From Armatimonadota bacterium (GTDB lineage Bacteria > Armatimonadota > UBA5829): DNA of 64,000 bases. A program made the translations under genes and the position numbers. Of the stretch, positions 7,661 to 14,499 are shown in pieces; positions within the stretch are counted from its first letter, which is position 1; every line of letters starts with the position of its first letter. The stretch covers positions 14,662 to 78,661 of the forward strand of contig JAMCYN010000063.1 in assembly GCA_023474015.1 (NCBI GenBank), given 5' to 3'. Below the pieces are notes generated by a model. That model searched no databases, was not told the DNA's origin, and worked only from the letters and a program-made list of their open reading frames with translations.

Positions 7661-7798
7661 CCGGCCTGTTACGGGGTATGACGCAGGCCGGGCCGAACCT
7701 TGTTTTACGAGGTTCGGCGGTCCGGGTGTTCGGCAGTCCGAAAGCCCGGTGTTTCGGGAATTCATTCCCGAAACGTTTCGGCATTGAAGTGCCGAAAC
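7661..7798. repeat. Cluster of palindromic hairpins
   Basis: At least four hairpins stand in a row between two convergent genes: 7661-7691 (CCGGCCTG...CAGGCCGG), 7693-7716 (CCGAACCT...AGGTTCGG), 7751-7774 (GTTTCGGGAAT...ATTCCCGAAAC) and 7775-7798 (GTTTCGGCA...TGCCGAAAC). The last two abut exactly. They may terminate transcription from both sides. Confidence 0.8.
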
Positions 7799-7822
7799 AC
7801 CCGTTTGGCGTGGCGCAAGTGC

Positions 7823-8041
7823 TTATGCGGCCTTGTTGCGGCGGTGACGGTGGGGGTTCACCTTTTGGAACAGCTTCATCTGCGCGCACTCAAGAGCTTC
7901 GCACAGTTCCTGAGGCTGCAAGCCCCTTGTAAACAGCGCGCAGTCGGAACCGTTCGTATACGGGCAGTAGAGGCTATCGTCGCTTTCCTCACCGTAACCC
8001 AAGTCATTGTTTGTGAGTCCGTTCAACCAATCCATATCCAT
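7823..8041 (-). CDS. Small hypothetical protein
   Basis: 72 residues from the ATG at 8041 (MDMDWLNGLTNN), with GAGG about 9 nt upstream. Acidic N-terminal half, two cysteines in the middle (LYCPYT, DCALF), a helical GLQPQELCEALECAQ stretch and a basic HRHRRNK tail. No family is recognised. It lies between the polysaccharide locus and the riboswitch gene, with no close partner. Plausible from composition and ribosome binding site only. Confidence 0.45.
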   Translation of the reverse strand: MDMDWLNGLTNNDLGYGEESDDSLYCPYTNGSDCALFTRGLQPQELCEALECAQMKLFQKVNPHRHRRNKAA

Positions 8042-8120
8042 TGCGTTATCCTCAGCACTCCGAAGAATGTACAAGGGATTGTCGGCAGGTGACGGAAAAA
8101 AGGTTAGGAGGAGGTTGAGG

Positions 8121-8732
8121 CTATTTGTTTCCTCTCGCCGAAAGCACCGCCGCGACGGTCATGAAGAAGACTTTGATATCGAAGATTAGGCTCATCTTGC
8201 GGCAGTATTGGGCGTCGTAGCCGACCTTGGTGTGGGAATCGAGCTCGTCTCGGCCCATCGCCTGCGCAAGGCCGGTGATGCCGGGGCGGACGTGCGTGGC
8301 GCCCATTTCTTCGCGGAGGGCGATGACGTCATTCTGCGTAGGCAGCGCGGGACGAGGGCCGATGAAGCTCATCTCGCCCTTGATGATGTTGACTAGCTGC
8401 GGCAGCTCGTCAAGGCTGCTCTTGCGAAGAAACGGGCCGAGCCGCGTGAACGGGATTACCTGCTGCTCTTGCATATCGGCGGTGGAGAGCACCGGGGTCC
8501 CAAGTTTCATCGTGCGGAACTTATACATCGTGAAGAGCCTGCCCAGCGCGCCGAGCCTGGTCTGGCGGTAGATCGCGGGGCCGGGGTCGTCGAGCTTAAT
8601 GGCGAGCGCGACGGCAAGCATCAGCGGGCCGAATACGATCAGCCCGACTACCGCGAGCGCGAAGTCGATCATCGCCTTGAGATAGGCATACGGACCGACA
8701 CTAGGCGCCACTCTGTCAGCTTCTTCGATCAT
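8121..8732 (-). CDS. Initiating sugar-phosphate transferase (PGT, bacterial sugar transferase family)
   Basis: 203 residues, the size of the minimal monotopic phosphoglycosyl transferases that move a sugar phosphate from a UDP-sugar to undecaprenyl phosphate and so start repeat-unit assembly. Seen: a hydrophobic re-entrant segment at about 20-45 (IDFALAVVGLIVFGPLML), the cytoplasmic MYKFRTM motif, the catalytic Asp-Glu pair in SSLDELPQL, and MSFIGPRPALP. The ATG at 8732 overlaps the TGA of the gene before it as ATGA, with an SD-like site upstream. It is the last gene of the polysaccharide locus in its direction of transcription. The sugar is unknown. Confidence 0.9.
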   Translation of the reverse strand: MIEEADRVAPSVGPYAYLKAMIDFALAVVGLIVFGPLMLAVALAIKLDDPGPAIYRQTRLGALGRLFTMYKFRTMKLGTPVLSTADMQEQQVIPFTRLGPFLRKSSLDELPQLVNIIKGEMSFIGPRPALPTQNDVIALREEMGATHVRPGITGLAQAMGRDELDSHTKVGYDAQYCRKMSLIFDIKVFFMTVAAVLSARGNK

Positions 8733-9604
8733 CGCAGCATCCCCACCTTGCGCATTTCCTCGATCTCCCACCCGATGCCTTCATCAAAGCCTCGGGGCGA
8801 GAAATCGAGCTCCGAGACGGCCTTCGAGATGTCGAAGGCTTTATCCTCCCGCATTCTAAGCACCTGTTCGTCGTTGATCGGGAACTTCGGAATCCACTGC
8901 AGGCCCCGCACAATCCCCGCAGCCGCGCCAGGGCTGATGTGAACTTTGCGGACATTCTTCCCAAGTTTGGCCAGTATGATATCGATCATCTCGCCGTAGG
9001 GAACGGGGTTCGGCCCGGCGAGGTTGTATTCCTGGTTCTCCGTTTGAGGGTTGTCGATTGCGGCGACGATCCCATCCGCGAGATCGTCAGTGAACACGGG
9101 CTGCATCAGGTTCGAGCCGTCCCCGAAGAACGGAAAGATGGGGTAGCTGGCCAGAAATCGAATCAGGCGGTTCATGTTGCGGTCCCGCAGGGTTCCGTAG
9201 ATCATGCTCGGGCGGAGGATGGTGTAGGTAACGCCCGAATTGCGGATGCGGTCTTCGTTGACGATGTAGATATCCGCGCACCTGCGGAACTTGGAGAAGA
9301 TGCCGGTGGTGGTGACGTAATACGCCCGCTCGACGCCGGCCGCGACTACGGCCTCCAGCGACTTGTGGTAGTGCTTGGGGTGGGTCATGTCGATATAGGC
9401 GACCGATGCGCTCAGGAGCGAAGTGAACGATTCGGGCTCGGTGACATCGCCCGTGTGCATCGTCAGGCCGATGGACTGAAGCAGGCTCGTGTCGGAGGTG
9501 GGCCGCACCACGCAGGTGATGTGGGTCGCGCCGATTTTATCGGCGAGCCTCTTGATGACGGCGTTGCCGGTCGGGGAGGTCGCGCCCGCGATGATGTATC
9601 TCAC
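8729..9604 (-). CDS. NAD(P)-dependent SDR-family sugar epimerase/reductase-like protein
   Basis: 291 residues, atypical extended SDR. The N-terminus IIAGATSPTGNAVI is a GxxxxxG nucleotide-binding motif of the NmrA-like kind, and the usual YxxxK catalytic pair is not evident (the region reads VTTTGIFSKFRR). A C-terminal substrate domain is present. GTG start overlaps the upstream stop as GTGA, and its own stop overlaps the next start as ATGA, so it is translationally coupled in the operon. Probably modifies a nucleotide- or lipid-linked sugar; the exact reaction is unknown. Confidence 0.75.
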   Translation of the reverse strand: MRYIIAGATSPTGNAVIKRLADKIGATHITCVVRPTSDTSLLQSIGLTMHTGDVTEPESFTSLLSASVAYIDMTHPKHYHKSLEAVVAAGVERAYYVTTTGIFSKFRRCADIYIVNEDRIRNSGVTYTILRPSMIYGTLRDRNMNRLIRFLASYPIFPFFGDGSNLMQPVFTDDLADGIVAAIDNPQTENQEYNLAGPNPVPYGEMIDIILAKLGKNVRKVHISPGAAAGIVRGLQWIPKFPINDEQVLRMREDKAFDISKAVSELDFSPRGFDEGIGWEIEEMRKVGMLR

Positions 9605-10839
9605 TTCGCGGCTCCTCGGGAGGCTATAACCCGGCCGAACAGGTTGTGGAACCGGTCGGCGATGTGCTTGATCGTATAATTCTCCTCAAGAGCTTTTCTG
9701 GCGTTTTGCCCCATTTGCTCGGCGAGATCGGAGTCGTTACGGAGCTTGACGACCGCGTCCGCCAGGCTTGCCGGGTCGCCCTGATTCACCTGCATCCCGC
9801 AATCGGACTCGACCACCGCGCGCGAAATCTCCGAGTTCGGATCGAGAATGGCGACCGTCGGCCTGCCGGCGGCAAGGATCGTATAGAACTTGCTTGGGAC
9901 CGCGAGTCCGTCGATGCCGGGCGCGAGCGGGACTAGGCAGACATCAGCCGAGGCGAGCAGGTCGGGGTACTCGTCGGCGCCGACTGCGGGGAGCAGGCGC
10001 ACGTTGGTCAGACCCTCACGCTCGATGCGCTCAGCGATCTCGTCCCAACGAGTACCCTTGCCTACGAGCAGGAACGTCGCGTCGCTATTTTTCTCCTTGG
10101 CGATCTTCGCGGCGTCGAGTATGACATCGAGGCCCTGGAACGGCCCAAGGTTCCCCGCGTAGAGGGCGATAAAGCCGCTTAGATGGTGCTTCTCGCGGAA
10201 CCGGCTGGTCTTGGGCATCGGGTATATCTGCTGGGGGTCCGCCCAGTTGGTGATAACCTCTATCTGCTCGCCGGGTATCCCGTAGGCGGTTTCGAGGTTG
10301 GTCTTCATACATCGTCCGAGGACTGCGACCATGTCCGCCGAGCCCAGCCATCTCTTCTGATGCTTGCGCGCGAGCCTGGCCGGGTAGCTGGTCTTGGAGA
10401 CGGCTCCCAGGGCGACTGCCAGGTCTGGGTAGAAGTCGTGAATAAGATAAACATACGGCGTGCCGCTGCGCCTCTTGTACGCCAGCGCCGCTATAGGGGC
10501 TGATGGCGGGTTCGTGCCGACGAATACGAGATCGTGCGGCCCCATCTTCATCAGCTTCTTGCGCGCGGCGAATGTGAAGCACAGGCCCGCGAGAATACGC
10601 AGGGCCGTCGACGGACGGTTCGAGCGCGGGCAACCGACCCGGTGAATCCTGACCCCGTCCCAGTCCTCGAACGGCGCAAGCTTCTCCGGGCTAAGGCGGT
10701 ACATGTTGGAGCTTGTGATGACATCAAGCTCGATGTCGGGATAGTTGTCCTTGAAGTAGCGCGACAGCTCCGACAGCCCCGTCGGAGTCCCGCCGGTGTT
10801 GTCAGGGTAGAAGTATTCGGTTATAAGGCAAATCTTCAT
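9601..10839 (-). CDS. Glycosyltransferase family 4, WbuB-like
   Basis: 412 residues, GT-B fold. N-terminal domain starts ICLITEYFYPDNTGGT; FVGTNPPSAP is typical of the WbuB group. The C-terminal nucleotide-sugar site shows LYAGNLGPFQGLDVIL and PSKFYTILAAGRPTV. The true start is the ATG at 10839; the longer frame runs into the heptad repeat at 10843-10931. The stop overlaps the next gene by GTGA. Cytoplasmic, adds one sugar to the lipid-linked repeat unit; WbuB homologues transfer N-acetyl-fucosamine, but the sugar here is not established. Confidence 0.85.
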   Translation of the reverse strand: MKICLITEYFYPDNTGGTPTGLSELSRYFKDNYPDIELDVITSSNMYRLSPEKLAPFEDWDGVRIHRVGCPRSNRPSTALRILAGLCFTFAARKKLMKMGPHDLVFVGTNPPSAPIAALAYKRRSGTPYVYLIHDFYPDLAVALGAVSKTSYPARLARKHQKRWLGSADMVAVLGRCMKTNLETAYGIPGEQIEVITNWADPQQIYPMPKTSRFREKHHLSGFIALYAGNLGPFQGLDVILDAAKIAKEKNSDATFLLVGKGTRWDEIAERIEREGLTNVRLLPAVGADEYPDLLASADVCLVPLAPGIDGLAVPSKFYTILAAGRPTVAILDPNSEISRAVVESDCGMQVNQGDPASLADAVVKLRNDSDLAEQMGQNARKALEENYTIKHIADRFHNLFGRVIASRGAAK

Positions 10840-10842
10840 AGC

Positions 10843-10931
10843 AATGCAGAATGATGAATGCAGAATGCAGAATGGAAGGGACCTCACGATCGTAGGTCAT
10901 TCTGCATTCTGCACTCTGCATTCTTCATTCT
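10843..10931. repeat. Heptad inverted repeat (GCAGAAT type)
   Basis: Arms of GCAGAAT heptads face CATTCTG heptads around a centre containing AAGGGACC. It begins 4 nt upstream of one gene and ends 6 nt after the stop codon of the epimerase transcribed toward it. Confidence 0.8.
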
Positions 10932-10937
10932 CTTTCT

Positions 10938-11981
10938 TTACTTCTTCACCACGACGCCCTGAACCGCTGATGACATCCCCACCGGGAACTCGGCGTCTCG
11001 CTGGACGTTATCCCAGTTCGCCTTGAACCATTCGTAGGTGTTCTTGAGGCCCTGCTCGAAGTCCATGCTCGGCTCGTAGCCAAGGAGCTTATTGGCCTTT
11101 TCGACGCTTGCGAGGAGGCGCTTCTTTGTGTCCCAGACCCGATGCGGGGCGCGCGCGATGCCGGCCTTGTTGCCGGTCAGGTCATTGACCATCTCCGCCA
11201 TCTCGAGAATCTTCACTTCGCGACCGGACGCCAGGTTCATTTCCTCACCTACGGCTGCCTCGTAATAACCCGCCCTGAGCAGCGCGTCCACCAGATCGCC
11301 GACATAGGTGAAGTCGCGGGTCTCCTCGCCGCTTCCCGTGAAAGGCAGCGGCAGGCCAGACATCGCCCAGAACATGAAGTTCGGGATCACGTTGCGATAC
11401 TGCCCTGGAACCTCGCCGGGGCCGAAGGAGTTGAAGAACCGGGTCTTGACTATCGGCGTGCCGTAGTGGTGGTGGAAGAAGTTCGCGTAAAGCTCCCCGA
11501 GCATCTTTGTGATCTGATACGGCGTCGTCAGGTGCATCGACATGAAATCTTCCTTTAACGGAAGCGGGGCCGTGCAGCCGTAGATCGAGCAGCCCGAGGA
11601 GGCGTAGACCACCCGGCCCGCCTTGCACATTTGAGCATACTGATAGATCAGCAGCGTGCCGAGGCCGTTTGTGTTCAGGTCCTTTTGAGGGAAATCCACC
11701 GAGTTCTGGTTCGCGAAAAACGCGGCCAGGTGGTAGACGATGTCCGGGTTCAGGCCGAAGACGCGCTTGAGGGCGATCTCGTCTGTGATCGAGCCCTTCA
11801 CCAGCAGCACGTTCGGCAGCGACGGTATGTTCCATTCGTACGCGGCGGACATGTCGTCCAGCACGATCACCAGCTTCGCCTTCAGCTCGGCTATCGCGCG
11901 CGTCAAATTCGAGCCGATGGCCCCGCCGCCGCCTGTGATGAGAACGGTCTTGCCCTCGAGATGTTTCTTGTAATCTTCCAT
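10938..11981 (-). CDS. NAD-dependent nucleotide-sugar epimerase/dehydratase (extended SDR)
   Basis: 347 residues from an ATG with AGGAG about 8 nt upstream; the frame extends 9 codons further into non-homologous sequence. Rossmann motif ITGGGGAIGSN near residue 17, HLAAFFANQ, YASSGCSIYG and catalytic YQITK mark an extended SDR acting on an NDP-sugar. FGPGEVPGQYRNV and ETRDFTYVGDLVDAL are standard substrate-domain motifs. Flanked by a heptad element downstream and a long nested inverted repeat upstream, so it may be transcribed on its own. The specific sugar is not identifiable. Confidence 0.85.
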   Translation of the reverse strand: MEDYKKHLEGKTVLITGGGGAIGSNLTRAIAELKAKLVIVLDDMSAAYEWNIPSLPNVLLVKGSITDEIALKRVFGLNPDIVYHLAAFFANQNSVDFPQKDLNTNGLGTLLIYQYAQMCKAGRVVYASSGCSIYGCTAPLPLKEDFMSMHLTTPYQITKMLGELYANFFHHHYGTPIVKTRFFNSFGPGEVPGQYRNVIPNFMFWAMSGLPLPFTGSGEETRDFTYVGDLVDALLRAGYYEAAVGEEMNLASGREVKILEMAEMVNDLTGNKAGIARAPHRVWDTKKRLLASVEKANKLLGYEPSMDFEQGLKNTYEWFKANWDNVQRDAEFPVGMSSAVQGVVVKK

Positions 11982-12016
11982 GACGAACACTCCTGTTGAG
12001 GAAGGCATCTTTTTTC

Positions 12017-12368
12017 AATCACGAAAGGACGAAAGATACGAAAGCACGAAAGGGGAAGGGATTCTTTCATTCGAAAGCCCGAAATCCCGAAAGGCTTAGG
12101 ATCAGTACTCCGTAAGCCCTGAGTAGCCCTAGTGAAGTGATCTAGTTTCCACTGGGCCATTCGGGCGTATCGAAGGGCGGCTCCGAAGGTACAGAGTCTG
12201 GTACGGTACTTACCGGCCCTTCGATACGCCCCAATCACCTTCTCAATAATAGCTAACTTCTGCTGGGGCTACTCAGGGCCTACGGATTACTGCACCCTAT
12301 CAATTATGCACTGTTCACTGTACCCTGTACACTATTCCCTTTTCGTGTTTTCGTTCCTTCGTGATTAA
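12017..12368. repeat. Nested inverted repeat element of about 350 bp
   Basis: This fills the gene-free stretch between two epimerase genes. Outer arms are CGAAAG-type heptads (ATCACGAAAGGACG...) facing TTCGTGTTTTCGTTCC. Inner arms pair CCGTAAGCCCTGAGTAGCCC with GGGGCTACTCAGGGCCTACGG, and GGGCGTATCGAAGGGC with GCCCTTCGATACGCCC. The right half (12211-12368) is repeated at 32431-32587. There is no credible ORF. It ends 10 nt after the stop codon of the gene at 12378. Confidence 0.85.
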
Positions 12369-12377
12369 AGAGCCTAG

Positions 12378-13298
12378 CTACTTCTTATAAACTTCCCGCA
12401 TCCAAGCGACGTAGCGCTTGACGCCCTCGTGGATGTCGATTGTCGGATCGTGCTTGAGGTCACGCCGGGATTTCGAGAAATCGACGACCTTCACGCGTGT
12501 CGTGAAACCCTCTTCACCCTTATACTGCACGAGCTTCGGGTCAGCGCCGGTCTCCTTGACGACGATCTCGGCGAGTTCCTCGATTGTGATCACCCAGTCT
12601 TCCTTGCTGCCGACGTTATACACCTCACCGGGGATGAAGTTGTCCACAATGTTGGCGAATGTGCGGCAGGTGTCCTCGACGTAGTCGAATATGCGCTTGT
12701 GCCCGCGATAGACCGGGAACGGCGCCCCGTGCAGGCAGCTATGGACCATGATCGGAATGACTCCGCGATAGCGGCTGTAGTACTCATGCGGTCCATAGCA
12801 GCCGACCGGGCGCACCCGAACGGTTTCGGTGCCGAACATCAACGCCGAATTGAGGCACTGAAGCTCTCCGGCCCACTTGGAGATCGCGTAGTCGTTCATC
12901 TGCTTGATGGGTATGCGCTCCATCACGTCTTCGCTCATCAGCTCGTCGTAGTCGCCATAGACTTCCGCGCTGGAGAAAAAGATCATCTTGAACTTGTGCT
13001 GCTCCTGCAAGCGGAGCATGTTCTTTGTGCCGACGACGTTGGTCCGCCAGAGGTTCTCATAGTGGTCTTCGCCGTTCCAGCGGCCGTATTCGGCGGCCAG
13101 GTGGTAGACAAAGTCGAACTTGTGATTGCGAAATATCCAGTCCACCTGCTGGTAGACTCCGGTGTCGGCCTTGATGTGCTTAGGGTCCTCGCCCTGGAGG
13201 ATGTCGCAGGTCCGGACGTCGTGCCCCCGCCCGCGGAGTTCATTGGTGAGATTCGTACCTATGAAGCCACGTCCCCCCGTGACCAATATGTTTGCCAA
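12378..13298 (-). CDS. NAD-dependent nucleotide-sugar epimerase/dehydratase (extended SDR)
   Basis: 306 residues. TTG start at 13298, 6 nt after GAGGTGG. Rossmann motif VTGGRGFIGTN at residues 5-15, HLAAEYGRWN, FFSSAEVYGDYDEL, catalytic YAISK, and VRPVGCYGPHEYYSRYRGVIP. The body resembles UDP-glucose 4-epimerase or GDP-sugar-modifying SDRs. With a heptad element upstream and the nested repeat downstream it may form a single-gene unit. It probably feeds a sugar donor into the polysaccharide pathway; substrate unknown. Confidence 0.85.
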   Translation of the reverse strand: MANILVTGGRGFIGTNLTNELRGRGHDVRTCDILQGEDPKHIKADTGVYQQVDWIFRNHKFDFVYHLAAEYGRWNGEDHYENLWRTNVVGTKNMLRLQEQHKFKMIFFSSAEVYGDYDELMSEDVMERIPIKQMNDYAISKWAGELQCLNSALMFGTETVRVRPVGCYGPHEYYSRYRGVIPIMVHSCLHGAPFPVYRGHKRIFDYVEDTCRTFANIVDNFIPGEVYNVGSKEDWVITIEELAEIVVKETGADPKLVQYKGEEGFTTRVKVVDFSKSRRDLKHDPTIDIHEGVKRYVAWMREVYKK

Positions 13299-13340
13299 TC
13301 AGTTCCACCTCTCTAGTTATTAGCGACAGGACATTGTAGC

Positions 13341-13500
13341 ATAGGGAATAGGGAACAGGGAACAGGGAACAGAAGGGAATTTTGCCACGAAAGTACGAAA
13401 GGGAAGGGAGGGCTTAAGCCCGGGGAACTTGTGTCCGAGGTTCAAACCCCGGACGAACGGCAGGTCCCTTCTATTCCCTGTTCCCTATTCCCTGTTCCCT
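13341..13500. repeat. Composite inverted repeat: GGGAACA heptads with a GGGCTTAAGCCC core
   Basis: Arms of GGGAATA/GGGAACA heptads (13341-13372) face TTCCCTA/TTCCCTG heptads (13471-13500). The centre has CGAAAG heptads, the palindrome GGGCTTAAGCCC, and a GTCCG...CGGAC hairpin, bounded by GGGAAGGGA and GTCCCTT. The same centre recurs at 22799-22853. The right arm forms the last residues and the stop codon of the DUF362 gene. Confidence 0.85.
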
Positions 13501-14478
13501 AATCTCGACCGGTTTCCCCGCGATCGCATACAGAACCGCATGCAGCACCACTCGTCCGAACCAGGATTCGTAGCCCAGCCAGGTTATGAACCGGCTGTTG
13601 AAGCCCGAGAGGGCGATCAGGTGGCGGACGGTGCGCTTGATCGTGAATACATGCTCGCGAGCGTCCGAAGGCGCGATGTTATACTCGATCTCATTTAGGT
13701 CGGCGGGCATGTCACCGAGCTGGACCGCCCGACGCATGTGCTTCACATCCCTCCAGGACCACCCCATAAGCTCGGATACGTAGCGGTCGAACGTGCCCGC
13801 GTCGGTCGCGGCGATGATCGTATCCATCCTCACCGGCTCACCTTCCATCGGGCCATTCTTGTCCAGAAAATACGTGCCGTCGGAGACCACCACCGGCTTC
13901 AGAGCACGGTTGATGGCCACGATGGCGTCGTGGAAGACATAGTGTCGCCGAAGTCGCATGATATCCGGCACGCAGCCCCACTGGTTCTTGTAGGCGAGCG
14001 TGAGGCCTGTCATCGCGTGGATTTTCGGGACCGGCATCGTGATAAAAAGGTCCGTTTCGTGCAGAAGTCTGGTCGGCAGCGGAAGCTGGTGAGTGGAGAA
14101 ACCCGAACGGAAAGTGATGTTCTCGCGCGGCTCCTCACAGAGGTTCACGGCCTCGATGCCGAACTCATCCGCCATGTCGAAAATGCCGTGACCCTTGAAC
14201 GCCTCTATTGCCTTCCACGCGTGGTAGCCGCCATCGGTTTCGACTATGGCGATATGCGGGGTGATCTCGCGGAGAATCTTCACCGTCTCGCGGATCACCT
14301 CGGGGCTGGTCGTGACGCCCGGTTTGTAGTATGGATATGTGAAATTGGGTTTGATCGATATCCGGGTCGTGCTTGTTATCTTATCCAGCAGGCCGGTCTG
14401 TTCAAGGCTCATCCTGATCTTAGCGCCTAGATCTCCGTTCACCTTTACCAGGGCCAGCCGGCGTTTGTTTTCGCTCAT
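13471..14478 (-). CDS. DUF362 domain-containing protein
   Basis: 335 residues from an ATG 6 nt after AGGAAAG. DUF362 proteins occur beside polysaccharide and iron-sulfur genes; their reaction is not established. Seen: SIKPNFTYPYY, IVETDGGYHAWK, ITMPVPKIHAMTGLTLAYKN and GWSWRDVKHMR, characteristic of the family. No 4Fe-4S cysteine motif is present. The final residues (IREQGIGNRE) and the TAG stop are encoded by the right arm of the GGGAACA heptad repeat, so the original C-terminus has been replaced or extended. Its ATG lies just after the stop of the fucokinase gene. Confidence 0.8.
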   Translation of the reverse strand: MSENKRRLALVKVNGDLGAKIRMSLEQTGLLDKITSTTRISIKPNFTYPYYKPGVTTSPEVIRETVKILREITPHIAIVETDGGYHAWKAIEAFKGHGIFDMADEFGIEAVNLCEEPRENITFRSGFSTHQLPLPTRLLHETDLFITMPVPKIHAMTGLTLAYKNQWGCVPDIMRLRRHYVFHDAIVAINRALKPVVVSDGTYFLDKNGPMEGEPVRMDTIIAATDAGTFDRYVSELMGWSWRDVKHMRRAVQLGDMPADLNEIEYNIAPSDAREHVFTIKRTVRHLIALSGFNSRFITWLGYESWFGRVVLHAVLYAIAGKPVEIREQGIGNRE

Positions 14479-14499
14479 CCAATCTTTCCTACTTAGCAT

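Noticed and set aside
7678..8092. Two plus-strand frames across the hairpin cluster
   Set aside because: They translate palindromic repeats and lie opposite a more plausible small gene with an RBS.
12017..12368. Possible insertion sequence
   Set aside because: Inverted ends exist, but there is no transposase frame inside; at most a non-autonomous element.
13405..13461. GGTTCAAACCCCGG looks like a tRNA T-arm (also at 22830-22845)
   Set aside because: It is the arm of a palindromic repeat; no acceptor, D or anticodon stems can be drawn around it.
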